In this document: piece by piece, positions 1-11,111 of the stretch
How positions within the stretch are numbered: the stretch's first letter is position 1
Layout of the letters: each line of letters begins with the position of its first letter
Assembly (NCBI GenBank): GCA_003342895.1
Contig: PTFA01000271.1
Location: 1,179,252-1,243,251, forward strand
DNA length: 64,000 nt
DNA from: Casuarius casuarius
Taxonomy: Eukaryota; Chordata; Aves; Casuariiformes; Casuariidae
Reading direction: 5' to 3'
Translations under genes and position numbers: made by a program
The notes under the pieces: generated by a model
Seen by the model: only the letters and a program-made list of their open reading frames with translations
The model's database searches: none
Told to the model about the DNA's origin: nothing

Positions 1-159
1 TAAGACAAAAGGAGTGCCTCGTGTTTATCTTATTTTTCACTTTTTTTTTTTTCAACCGTAATAATTCTCTTTAAAGAGCAATTGTTTCCACTAGAAAATT
101 AAAGAGGAAGCAGCTGTCTGTAGGCAAATAGATTTTTGCAAGCCTGCTGGTCAGCCTCA

Positions 160-237
160 ACCACTGGTCAGCAGACACTTGAGCAAACACTTTTGCACTG
201 ATGGGTGCAAAACCACGGGTCAGCAGACACTTGAGCA
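160..237. repeat. Direct repeat of 26 bases, 52 bases apart
   Basis: The 20-mer GGTCAGCAGACACTTGAGCA occurs exactly at 166-185 and 218-237. Extending it left to ACCAC gives 26 bases with one mismatch (160-185 and 212-237). A partial third echo, GCTGGTCAG, lies just before at about 147-155. It looks like a recent local duplication within intron 3. Confidence 0.9.
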
Positions 238-959
238 GAGACCCTGCATGGAGGCATCACTGGCTGCCTTTTCAGGTTCCAGCCTCCACCATTAGTGGCT
301 ATTTTGCCCAAGTAGCAACCCCCGACATTCAGACTGTACTTTTGCCTGAAGACCTTCAGGTGCTCAACATGGCATGCCACACACACGCTTGCAATGTATT
401 TTGCAAGTGAGGAAAGCCAGATGCACAAGTGATCAGGAGAAGCGGCCGCGCTCTGTGGAGCAAGGGTGCCCAGGTCCGGTGGGCTCCCCGACTGGTCTAA
501 AGAGAGAAAAGTCACGAATTCTGGGTCACCACGTGGGTGCAAACAGCCCCAGCCCCTGCAGCTGACAGGGGGGACGGCGGCAGGAGGTTTCAGCACGCAG
601 CACAAACCCCCATTCCAGCACAAGACAAGATGCTCCAGCCAGGGAAAGAGAAAGCTGAAAGGGAAAAGCGGGAAACAGCAGCAGATTAGAGTCTTTGTTT
701 TTAATTACAAGAGAAGCAACTGTTGACAGCCCAGGTTTGCTCTTACGTAACCAGCCAAGGGGAAAGTGTTGCGCTTCCCTTATCTTGTATAAACTACAGA
801 TTGCTTGCAGGAAATGCACAACTGTTAATAAAAGCACAGTCAAAGCAATTCTTTCTGGCCAGCCTGTACTATGTCACCAACTCCCTTCCCCCACGGCCTT
901 GTACAATAACTCAGTATTTTAAGTAAATAAATAGAAGTCATCAAGTTGCAATAATTTGA

Positions 960-1490
960 GATCAGTCTCCCCAGCCTCCGGCGAAACCCTGACCCCGCGG
1001 TTGCTGGCCACCCGCACCCATCACACGAGTGCATCGGCGTTACCTTATATTCCCCCGGTCTGTTTATGACACCCACCTGTCGTCTCATGTCTGCGCGCGA
1101 TTGCAAAGCCCCCGGGCCCGGCATGGGGGGGGGGGGCTAATCCCGGCGGAGGGCTTCCAGGCACTATCACAACACTCCCGGCCAGAGGTGGACAGGCAGT
1201 AGATTTTGTTCCTTCTGTTTTCTACGCAAAAGCATTTCATTTTGCATCGTGGGTCCTTGCCCGGGTGCCCTCCTGGCTGCTCTCATGTGCCACATCCACC
1301 ACCGGTATCACAACAGCTGCTGGAGATCGCACCCGGACCCCACATGCCACCCTGGGGAGGGCGGCCGGTGGCCCTCAATGTGCCACCCCCAAGGAGGCGC
1401 CTTCCCCAATTCGGGGCCAGGAACCCTTCAAAGCACAGACCGCGCTTTTTTTCCCCACCATTAGCAAAGCGGGGCACACGCTGCTGACTC
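960..1490. promoter_or_regulatory. CpG-rich patch in TP63 intron 3
   Basis: By eye, about 33 CpG dinucleotides fall in roughly 530 bases, 18 of them between 965 and 1190. The block includes CTGCGCGCGATTG, CCCCGCGG, CCCCCGGGCCCGG and a run of 12 G (1125-1136). The surrounding intron is CpG-poor. This is island-like and could mark an alternative promoter or an intronic enhancer. No exon could be tied to it. Confidence 0.55.
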
Positions 1491-1729
1491 CGCTACCAGT
1501 CAATACCCACACTATGAACTGCATCTAGGTCTGAGTTATTTGGCCAGAGACTTTCCCCAGAATAATTTTTTGATATTTCCACCTGTCTTAACACCACTTT
1601 AGTTTCTCACTTGCTTAAATGTAATCCAACCTGGACATCGCTGCAAGTTCCTCATCATCTAGCTGTGCCCACAGAAAGAAAGAAGGGTGCTTCGGGGAGC
1701 CTTTTCCTCTTGTTTAGAGGCTGGAGATT

Positions 1730-1781
1730 AAAAAAAAAAAAAAAAAAAAAAAAAACAAAAAACCAACCACACACACACACA
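1730..1781. repeat. Poly-A run followed by CA microsatellite
   Basis: There are 26 consecutive A (1730-1755), an A-rich link, and then CA repeated about seven times (1768-1781). It may be the tail of an old retroposed element, but no recognisable SINE or LINE body precedes it. Confidence 0.9.
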
Positions 1782-2734
1782 TTTTTAGAGCCAACTCAGT
1801 TACACTTGTTACTGAAAACTCCTTTGATCTTTCATTAAGCTCTGCAAATTTAGATGCCAATTAGCAAACGGTTCATTCAGCAGCGAGCGAACTAACACAG
1901 GCCAGAAACTACTCCTTAATCTACGCTTCGCAGAGATCAATTTAATTTTCCATGACTGCCTGACAATTCACTCCCTCGTTACTTTAAATGCCATCAAATC
2001 AATGACAGCGAGGTGGAAAGCAGACGGCAGAAACATCCAGGGGAAAATGGACTACCTAGTCCAAAAGTCTCCTTACGAAACAGCAAAGGGAAAAATGCAG
2101 TCATTAAGGGGACTACAGGCAAGATCCATAGAAACACAAAGTGACATTTCTAGCAAGACTCTGGATGCACCAGCGCTTCTTCAAGGCAAGAAGCTGAATC
2201 AATGCAAGACAGGACTTTTAAACAGCAAAGCTAGGCACTGCAGCTCGCTGCCAGGCAGAGGTACTCGGGCTAAACGGTAGAGTGTCGCTCTCGTGGGGCT
2301 GTACCCTCATTTCGCCTTCACCACAAGGGAGCATCCCATGAGCATTGCTGGGCCGTTCCCAGGCCCCGAGCCTGCTCAGGAGCTCCTGCACAGCGTTGCA
2401 CTGCACCGGTGCAAGGGGTGGCCACAAAGCGGCATTTTCACATGCCTGGAGCGGCGCAGCTGGATTCAGCATCCTCCTTCTGGCCAAGGCGAGAGAGAAG
2501 GGCCTCCTCTCCCTCCCCTCACCAACTCCGATGACTAATCCAGATGAATGTGAACTTTGGGGATGGCCACTCCGCTTCTTCTGCTTGCGTACAGCTGCAC
2601 TTCGTGGCCGGCTGGAATGCCAGCTGCCCGAGGCTGACGGAGGGATTTACCGCTTATGGGAACATTTTGTTTGGGTTGGAGCTGAACAAGTAATAAAAAA
2701 AATTATTGTAAATGTACTTCCATTAATATAATTT

Positions 2735-2757
2735 AGATAGATAGAGAATATCTATCT
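2735..2757. repeat. Perfect 9-bp inverted repeat
   Basis: AGATAGATA (2735-2743), loop GAGAA, TATCTATCT (2749-2757). It is a small hairpin from a GATA-like simple sequence and also supplies GATA motifs on both strands. Confidence 0.85.
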
Positions 2758-5700
2758 CCATCCATCAACTGCCTAGAGACACATACGGAGAAGTTCCCTG
2801 CAAGACAGAGAAAACTTTAAACTTGCTCTGGAAGCAAAAGTGCCTACAGTCTGTTGCTCTGAGATCAAAATCCCTTTTAATTAACTGTTCATGCAGACTT
2901 TTTAAAGATGTAAAATAATTGCTAAAGCATTATTGCTTCATACTTCAGCAAGAAGCACGCGCAGCATCATGGAAACCTTTGGAGGCAATCCTAGTTGCTT
3001 GGGGAAGATGTTTTCTGAAGCAACTGCTTCTTTTGTTCTAAGGTATTTGCATAGAGGCGGATGGCAGGACTTGCAATTGCAACCATCTTCATCTCAACTA
3101 CGTGTAGCAATACGAGCTGGGGATTTAAGGCCAACTCTCCAGAGGAGACAGGTCAGAACGAATATGCAACTCGCTTCAGCCACTGACCTCACACTACAGC
3201 ATGCTGCAAAACACCCTACTACACCTGGCTTATTTCCAATAGGTTTTTGCTTTTTAGCTTAAAATTAGTTTATTCCCTCCCAAGTTGAATATAAAGCAAG
3301 ATACTTAAAGGATGAGAATATTTAAAGGAATTTTAAATATGCTCCCAAAATGATCTATAGCACAGCAGGCAGATCACCCATTTGTTTTCTCAATACCATT
3401 AAGAATTCAGGGAAGTGGCACTAAAAATAAAACACTTACTGTCACCATACTCATTAACTGGCTGCATTCCTACAAAAAGAAATGCAGCCAACTCTGGCCC
3501 ACAGCCAGAACCAGCACTAAACAACAAGGGAAAGGGAGCCACTGAAAAATTATTTTAAACAAACAGATCTTTGGAGCCCTACTACACATTCGGAATGAGA
3601 AAAATTTTCATCTTTTGTTTCACCTAAATTAAATGTACAAATGCCTTCTCTATGTGCATCCTTCATCTGAATGAATTGACCATTTCTGGATTTGAATCTG
3701 CAGCCCTAAACGTGATGATTAGATCACTCGGAGGGACCTACACTGCAGAAGATTAAACATTCAACAGTATTACAAAGCCAAACCTAAATCAGGAGAGCTT
3801 ATGAGTTCAACTGCAAACAAGAGAGGTGCTGCAGGGAAAGTTCCAACAGAATAATGCATTTGCTCATTATGGAAATGCCTTTGCATAATCTCAACTTTCT
3901 TTGCACAGCTACAGAACGAACAAATACCCACACAGAAGAGAAACTTGGCAAACCTTAAACTCTCTCAAGCACAAACCAGACATTAATAAAAGCTTTGATC
4001 ACATATCTGTGCTGTACAAAGTCCTTCCTTTCTTTCTATGGCCAATTCAGGAATACTTAAGCATGGAAACAGATGGCCACACAACCCACTTTGCTGCCTC
4101 TACTTATCAAATTGGCTTTATCCTCCAGGTGCAAAACCATTTCCCAACTAAATTCAGCACCTGCCAGAGCCTGGGGAAGCACACACCACACGTTATTCAG
4201 CTTCTCCACAGAGACATTCTTCCTGCATCTCTCAGCCACATCACATGTACCATGCCAGTTTGCCCGTGCTACCTGCCTGTACACAGTGACAGCCTATCCG
4301 TCCTTCAGTCCTGCAACCCGTAATCAGCTTTCATCTACTTCCTCAGCCATTACCTTGCAGCAAGTAGAGCTCTCTTCTTCTGACCCAGCAAAATGCTTTT
4401 AAACAAGCAATTAAAGTTAACTGAGATCAGAGCCTGTGCGTTAATATTAACGTGTTGGAAAGGATGCAGTAGACACACTGCAATCCCTTCTGGACAAGGG
4501 GTTGCTTGTTATCTGTCTGTCCATCATATACTTGCACAGAAGCATCCTGGTGCTGACCCCAGCCTACACAGGTGACAGGCTCCTAGGGGCAGAGAAATTC
4601 AGTGTGTGGCCACTGACTTCACATATTGAATTGGTTTATACAAGGGCAAGGCTGAGAGAGCACAGAATACAGCCTACCAGTTACCCAGTGGCCAACCCGC
4701 ACTGTGCAGGTGCATCACAGACCTGCTCCTCTCCAGGTCTGTGGGTTGCTACATGGGAAAGTACCTTGCAAAAGCTGACATGGGGTGACTGCTCTGAGAG
4801 CCTATAGCAGGTTAAAGAAGATACTTGGGAAAGGTTTTCTGTTCCTATTGGGAAGTATCAAATACTAACTCCGAGTTCTAGTAATTGGCATGACCACTCA
4901 ACAAGGACCGAGCCTGAGGGCACCAGCCCCAACACCTCCATGTCCTACCCACGCAGCATCCACAGTCTCACCTGCAGTGCAGTTTCTCCTCTGCCTCCTA
5001 GGCAGAAGGTTTATAGCAGTGAAGTCATCACTTAAAAACATGAAATATGCATAGCACCCCCAAAATTTCTCTAGCCACCAAACTTTGAACACTCACAGCC
5101 CATGAAGCTGCAGATGAGCCCTCAGCCCTGCATTCTCCTGAAGCAGCACCACCACCCCCAGCACGCCAGGAGAGAAACCGGACCCTCGGGGAGCTCTGCA
5201 GCACACACAGCTCAGTTGGGCTTCCCCGAGGCACACAGAGCGAACACCCACAACAGCAGAAGACAGAAGTCAAGGAAGAATAAAGCCTGCCTTCCTCAGC
5301 ACCTGATGAGAAATTCTCTCCCTCTTTTGTGGGGAGAGACAGATACAGGTTAAGAAAACTCTGACCAAAGTGACTGTCTGTAAAAAGGCATTCCACTGAA
5401 CTGGTTAGGCAAGGGGCTGCCGGAGGACGGCTAGCTCAGGGGCATGAAAGGAAGGTATGTACATGGGGGAGGGGGTGAGGCTGATCCCCCGCTGCTCCAT
5501 CACTTTGGACAGCACTCCTGCTCCCACCAACAAAGGTTTTCTGGGTCCCTGGAGCCCAGCCGCACACTGCTGTGAGGGAGGCACTCATTTTTCTAGACCA
5601 GGACTTTACCAAGCCTTGCCTACTTTGCAAGATCCTTGGCGGAGGGAGGGAGCGGGGGGGAGAGGAGAAGGGGACACGGGACCTTTTTAGAATGTCATCC

Positions 5701-7560
5701 ACTGAATTTCTTAACCTAAACCAGCTTTGTTTGGGTCTAGAATAGCAGCTCTTCGCATCCATGGGCTGCTTCAAAGGGACTCGTGCGAGGTGGAAAAGGA
5801 AAACAAGTTTGCACCTGGTATACAGCCATCAGAGTCAAACAGCAGGCTGACAGCTCACCATGAGAGCTCCAAGGCAATACAGAGGTTATTGCGCTGCCAC
5901 ATACTCCTTCATAGAGAGAGGTCTCTGGACCCCCTCCTTCCAGTAGCTCAAGGGCATTTAATAACTCAAAAGAAACCCATTTTTCATATAACATCACCTG
6001 GTTTCTAGCACCACAGGAGAAAACCTTCGAGAGCAGCCTGCCTCCAGGCAGGAGGAGCAGCATCCTCTTTGAATCAAGGGAGCTTCCTGTCACCCCTCCA
6101 CACATCCCACAGCTGCTGACTTCTGCCTTGTTTGCCTAATATGCTGCTGAGTATCTTCTCAGTCAAAGCACAATGGGCCACAACAATGTGCGTTCAACTT
6201 ACCTTCCTGGCCACCCGTAGCTTCCTCCCGCTCCAGTGCCATAGCAGAGACTAAGTCTTCTCCACATCCTGCATAGACCACCAGCATCCTCTCCCCAGCC
6301 ATGTGAAAACATAGATTTCTGCTGGTGCAGGGGGTTCCCAGTCCGCCTGTGGTTAACATCATTGGCGTGGAAAGAGGTACAGCCAACACAGCCTCACAAA
6401 TGGGCCACCCAGAAACCATCAGCACAGGACATTGTGAAAGACCTAGTCACAAGGCACACAAATGGGGCAAGGCTGCTGACTGCCTAATTTTACACCAGGC
6501 CCACAAACCCTCTTCCTCTCCAGCTCTTTTCATCCAAAAGGTAGTGCTGTTCTCCAGTTTCTCCTAATCCTTTCTTCTGCAGGACAAAGGAAGAATATTT
6601 CTTCCTTAAAAAGGAGGAAAACATGAGAACGGCAAGGTTTTGGCTCAGCAAGAAACAAAGTTGTAGCTCAAGAGAAGGGTTTCTTTCTCATTCAGTCTTC
6701 TCCTCCAGCTCTCTCCACACTGAGCTCCACTTTCAAGGCAATGAACACAACTCATGGATGTTTAGCAGGGCAGGACTTACTCCCATTTTCCAGCCCATAG
6801 GTAGGACAGTTTCTTCAGGCAGTGATCTGAATGCTATAGCTCATTCCCACTGTCAAGTCTGTGGTGAACAAGTGACCATACTTAAAAAATCATCACAGCT
6901 CTCACCAACACAAACCTTGGTCAGGGCTGAATCAAGGATGAACATCTTTCATAACTGAAAATCTCACTTTTCAGCCATAAGTTCCACAACAGTACAATGC
7001 CTATTTTAAAGGCTGATCGTGATTGCCTTAAAGTCCATGGAAGGTCAATTGCTTTGAATAAACCAGTCTATTATTTGCTTTGCACCCATTTCAAATTCAC
7101 TTGGTGGTACATTTTGGAGAAAAGCTGGCCTTGCTCTTTCCCTAACAAAAATCTAGTAATAAAGAGCAGTCTGTCTTGATCTCACCATTCATCTCGTAGG
7201 GCCCCTCTGTTTCTGCTGCATTCCTTTGTGTTTATCTGCCCTCTTCAACTCTTTTTGCTGCAATCAGCTGCGTGCGGCACCTCGTGTCTAGAAGTGACAT
7301 GGCTGAGGTTACACGACAGACAGGTGCAAGGGGAGCTATTGCCCTAAAGCTATCCAAAGGAAAAGAGAAGCTGGAGGGGAAGAGGGTTGTAAGGTATTTC
7401 AAATTAAAGCCGACAAACAGCAAACACCTTGCCCCAGGCTACACATTCTCTGCCAACACAAGCTGCAGCGGCTGCGAGCCCCAGAAACAGCAAAGCAAAC
7501 ACAGACTTCTCTGCAAGGGGGAGTTGTCACCTGTCAGGGATGTTTGCTAATTTATAGGGA

Positions 7561-7575
7561 GGTGGTGGTGGTGGT
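7561..7575. repeat. (GGT)5 microsatellite
   Basis: Five perfect GGT units in intron 3. Confidence 0.9.
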
Positions 7576-9502
7576 AAGGGGAGTAAAAAGAGCTTCCCTC
7601 ATTTTAAAAGACGGGCTGTTTGCACAGGTTTGAGATGCATATTTTGCTTTGTAAAGGCTTTTGTGCAGCACTCAAGTGAGCAAAGGTGCTGTCTTCCAGT
7701 GAAGGAGAACATTTATAAATGAACACGGGAATACTCAGCACTTAGCAGCATGTCTGAGCCATAGCCTTACAGTAAGGGTAAGGATGGGATGGAATTTCCC
7801 TGCTCCCCCTTCAACTTGTCATGTCAGTGAAAAATAATTCTTTAAAGGCACCATGCAGCTCAGCCTCTTCAGAAATGCCTCCAGTGAGGCCAAGATCAAA
7901 ACTCTCGTAAGCAAGAAGTAATTTCATAGCAAAAGCCTCTGCCCTCCTCTCCCAGCCCCAGTGCTCATTTCAACAGTGCTCAGACAGGACAAGAGGAAGG
8001 GATTTTCCACCGATGTTTCACTGCACCACAGACAGGAGAGGGAGACTCTGAACAAGGGCTTCGAGCAAGCCTGCCCAGCTACCACAGTGCTCTACAGACC
8101 ACACAAAGAAACTGGAGATGGGAAGGCTTTGCTAACACTCGCAACGTGTGCAGCAAGCTGACGTTTTGGGCATGGAAGGAGCAGAGTTTCTGCTGACAGC
8201 CTTAGAAGTGTCGGGATTTGTTTTGTGAAAGGGCATAGTTAGTTCAAACAGACCACCACCACCCATTTTGAAAGCCAGGAGTCCCGCAAAAATGGAGACT
8301 CTTTCAGATCAGCTATGGAAGGGACCATTTTATTGGAGCTGTGCTACCATGTCGGAGAAAGATAAAAAACATCCTTTCAGATCCAGGTGCTGATTGAAGT
8401 CTTGCACTCTGCCCCTCTGAGTCCACTCTGAATACATGGTTATTTAGATACAAAATCAAGATCCCTCCCATGTGCGTTTGGAGTAGCTTCATCACATTAG
8501 CCAAGCAGATACTCAGCCTCAGTGTAGCCGTTTTATCCTTTGCAATCTTGCAAGGGAAGAGGAAAACACCGCCCTGTCCTGTGCTGTTTCAACAGTCACA
8601 CTAGATGGGCAATAACAGGTCAAGCCTTCTGGCACTGGGTACTGCAATCAGCATGACCTGGGAGCTCTTTTCCATGTGGATGTGATCCTCCGAGTTACAA
8701 ACACTGCCAGCACACAGACTGCCAATCAACATCAGTGCTGCAAACATGTTGTGGTAGAGTACATAAAAACTGGTAGTCAGTAATCCAGGGAATTATCAGT
8801 TTCTCAGGATGGAAACATAGAACAACAAGAAAATCCCAGACACCAACACAAGTGTCAAACCACACATTATTTTTACCCCCAAATATATAAATCCCGGAAG
8901 AACAGAAGCAGAAAAGGGACAACTCCTGTCTCCCACTCTGCCTGCAAAAGTAATACCTGACTTCTTTACCAGAACTATTGATAAGAAAGAGCGGGTCAGT
9001 TTGTGTCAAAGGCAAATGAACCAGTAACCACCAGTGCTCCATATGCATTCCAGTCTCCAGGCATGCAGGTGGGACACCCATGACCAAGTCTTGTCAGAAA
9101 CGCTCTCTAGCCTCACTTATCCGGAAACACAGGAAGGAGAAAACAGCCATGGTCTAAAAATCAAGTTTTCATTCATATATGGCCTTCAGGCTTGTGTGAA
9201 GAACACAGGAAGGCACAGAAAGCCACTTTTCACAGAGCACATACTCTCTGGTTTAACCAGACACCTTGACACTGCTGTTAATTGCCACCACCACCCTCAC
9301 TTCACAAAGCCATTCTCCAGGCTAGTTCTTGTGAGGGGGACAACAGGTAAAGAGAGAAGGGACTTCCTTGCTCCGACAAAACAGCCACAACTCCACCAAG
9401 GAGGAAGAAGAGAGTCCTGGCACAACACAGCAAGAATGACTTCTGCTAAACTCCTCATCTTTCCCCATCAAAGGGGAAAAGGGAATTCTTTTCAAGACTC
9501 AC

Positions 9503-9635
9503 CCACATTGGATCACTCAGCTCCGTATCCTGTACTCGGACACAATCCATGCTAATCTCTATTTTGTTTGTAGGGCCATTTTCTGATGGATCATCAATGA
9601 AGTTCAAATCAATCGGCTGAACTGAGCATATTGGC
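9503..9635 (-). CDS. TP63: TP63 coding exon 3 (end of TA-specific region)
   Basis: This exon encodes residues 65-108 of TAp63 plus the last base of codon 64. The acceptor is TTCTTTTCAG (G at 9636) and the donor is GTGAGT at 9502-9497. The 133 bases match the human exon. The peptide begins [20 protein letters not shown] and ends [15 protein letters not shown]. The human version as remembered begins [20 protein letters not shown] and ends DCIRMQDSDLSDPMW; the substitutions are mostly conservative. The acidic stretch and terminal DPMW belong to the second part of the transactivation region. The exon ends on a codon boundary after Trp, so it splices in phase to the common exon beginning PQYTNLG, which is outside the window. 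This is the last TA-only exon; deltaN transcripts start downstream of it in intron 3. Confidence 0.98.
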
Positions 9636-10428
9636 CTGAAAAGAATAGAGTAATGCAGTTAAAATGGACCAAGGTCTGTTTTTCCCCATCTGCTGGGGTG
9701 TCACTGAGGCATTAGACATGATCACAAACTGTTCCCAAGGCAAAGTAAGTGATTCCTTCTCAACAGTATCCTCACCACCTGCTATACTAGCAGCAGCCCC
9801 TGGGCGGGGCTGGGCCTGGAGGGACATTTTACTTGGCTGGCCAGTAAAATGAGGTAAGAGCACAGGAGTTAAATCACTGAAAGACAGAGTACTCACAGAG
9901 GATTTATAACAGTAACTGTCTCAGCATCAGTCATGGCAAGTCAGGAAAGGAAATAGGGTCAGTTTAATAAAACATCTCCTCCAGTAATAGCTGAAGACAC
10001 CATAGGCTGAATTATTTCCTTCAAGGGACCTGACCGAGTGAACTGCATACCACCTCCACCTCCTCTCCCTGCTAGGCATAAGCAAAGGCTGAAAACATGG
10101 AGCCTGAATATAGAGAAAGCTGCCGAGAGCCATGGCTCCAGTTACTTTGGGGAAAATGTCATCCATCCACCTTAAGTGATGGAAAGCAGACAGCACAGTA
10201 ACCAAAGGTCTCCAGGAAAGTCAGTGTCACGTGCAATCTCCACATCAGTCCCTCACAGACTGAATGAAAGACTTCTTCAGAGCTCAAGAGCTGTCCATCA
10301 TCTCGAGTCAAATAGTTAAAAAGGCCTCTGGAATCCTCACCTTCAGTCACCTCAGAAACCTAATACAGAGGCACCCTGTCCCAAAACACCTTTTTCTCCC
10401 CCAGATATTCTCCTTAAGAATTACTTAC
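9636..10428 (-). other. TP63: TP63 intron 2 (793 bases)
   Basis: A short intron between exons 2 and 3, with donor GTAAGT (10428-10423) and acceptor TTTTCAG ending at 9636. It is unique sequence; I see no repeat or extra exon in it. Confidence 0.95.
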
Positions 10429-10557
10429 TGTTCCAGGAAGTCCCAGATATGCTGTAGCACCTCTGGGCTCAGGAATTCCCTGGGCTGCGAGTTCTGGGAC
10501 ATGGCTGAACGGTAGTAACTCTCCTTCCAGGAGAAGTGGCTCGGAGTTTCTACAAAC
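10429..10557 (-). CDS. TP63: TP63 coding exon 2 (transactivation helix)
   Basis: This exon encodes residues 22-63 plus parts of codons 21 and 64 of TAp63. The acceptor is TTTTTTAAG then G at 10557; the donor is GTAAGT at 10428-10423. The 129 bases match the human exon length. The peptide includes [18 protein letters not shown], then a second start MSQ (residue 40), then [17 protein letters not shown]. The last part is the amphipathic transactivation helix, which in the p53 family contacts coactivators and MDM2-type proteins, and in TAp63alpha also takes part in the closed inactive dimer. The usual Phe-Trp-Leu anchors are residues 16, 20 and 23 counted from MSQ. Here Trp and Leu are kept but position 16 is Leu (codon CTA). 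The exon is preceded by a long pyrimidine tract and separated from exon 3 by only 793 bases. Confidence 0.98.
10500..10502 (-). other. TP63: Internal start codon of the shorter TAp63 form
   Basis: An ATG inside exon 2 begins [10 protein letters not shown] and aligns with the human start MSQSTQTNEF used for standard TAp63 numbering. The form starting in exon 1 carries 39 extra residues. The context GCCATGT has G at -3, a reasonable initiation context. Both starts are intact here, so both isoforms remain possible. Confidence 0.75.
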
Positions 10558-10606
10558 CTTAAAAAACAAAAGAAAAAGAAAAAGAAAAAAAAACACACAC
10601 AAAGAT
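10558..10606 (-). promoter_or_regulatory. TP63: Long polypyrimidine tract and acceptor of TP63 exon 2
   Basis: On the minus strand, roughly 45 bases, nearly all T with scattered C and a few TG steps, run up to TTTTTTAAG, the acceptor of exon 2. On the plus strand this is the A-rich stretch with AAAAAG units and a short CA tail. It is an unusually long pyrimidine tract and is also microsatellite-like, so its length probably varies between individuals. Confidence 0.8.
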
Positions 10607-10869
10607 ATGTTGAATGCATGAGCCCAACTACATGAAAACCCATAAATAGAAGCTATTGTGTGAAAAAGGAGACACGATAAATGCCTGGAACATTCACAGC
10701 TGTACAATATACATTCCACCCTACTGCAGATGCTGTATTTAGAAGGGAGAGAATTAGACTACCCTTTTCAATAAGCTAAGTATGCATTAGAGTCCACCGG
10801 GATGCTGTGTCATAAGGAATCCCACAGAAAAAAATTTTCCATTTTACTCCAAATAATATGAACTCTGCA

Positions 10870-11045
10870 TATAGACTAGGCAGTGCTGTGTAGCAGGTAG
10901 AGCACCTAAGGGTAACCAGGAATCAGCATGACTCAATGTGTGACTCCACTCTCCCTGTCAAGCTACCTCTCCAGATTGTATGACCTTGGATGGTTTAAGG
11001 GTCTTCACCTACACTAGCCATTGCAGCTGAGGCCTTGGACCAATA
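10870..11045 (+). repeat. MIR-like SINE remnant
   Basis: Plus-strand similarity to the tRNA-derived head and core of MIR: TGTAGCAGGTAGAGCAC, then a GACTCCACTCTCC block, then GTATGACCTTGGATGG, which corresponds to the 'gtgaccttgggca' core. It is heavily diverged and was assigned by eye from the remembered consensus. Confidence 0.5.
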
Positions 11046-11053
11046 TAAAGATT

Positions 11054-11111
11054 AAAAAAAACAAAAAAACAAAAAAAACCCCCACTTTTCTTGCCTTTTT
11101 TTTTTTTTTTT
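11054..11111. repeat. A-rich tract facing a T-rich tract
   Basis: A7-8 blocks interrupted by single C (11054-11078) are followed within about 18 bases by a run of some 16 T (about 11096-11111). The two can fold into an A:T hairpin. The A-rich part directly follows the MIR-like remnant and could be its tail. Confidence 0.75.

Larger units (their letters stand above)
1..9502 (-). other. TP63: TP63 intron 3, first 9.5 kb (truncated by the window)
   Basis: This is non-coding sequence downstream of exon 3. I looked on the minus strand for the deltaN-specific start exon (a short peptide beginning MLYLENN and its donor) and did not find it, so it should lie to the left of position 1. What can be seen is a 26-base direct repeat (160-237), a CpG-rich patch (960-1490), a poly-A/CA tract (1730-1781), a small hairpin (2735-2757) and a GGT run (7561-7575). 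The rest is ordinary unique intronic DNA with no coding potential I would defend. Confidence 0.85.

Noticed and set aside
1..9502. deltaNp63-specific first exon
   Set aside because: I searched for the MLYLENN start, its donor and the remembered leader on the minus strand and found none; it should be outside the window.
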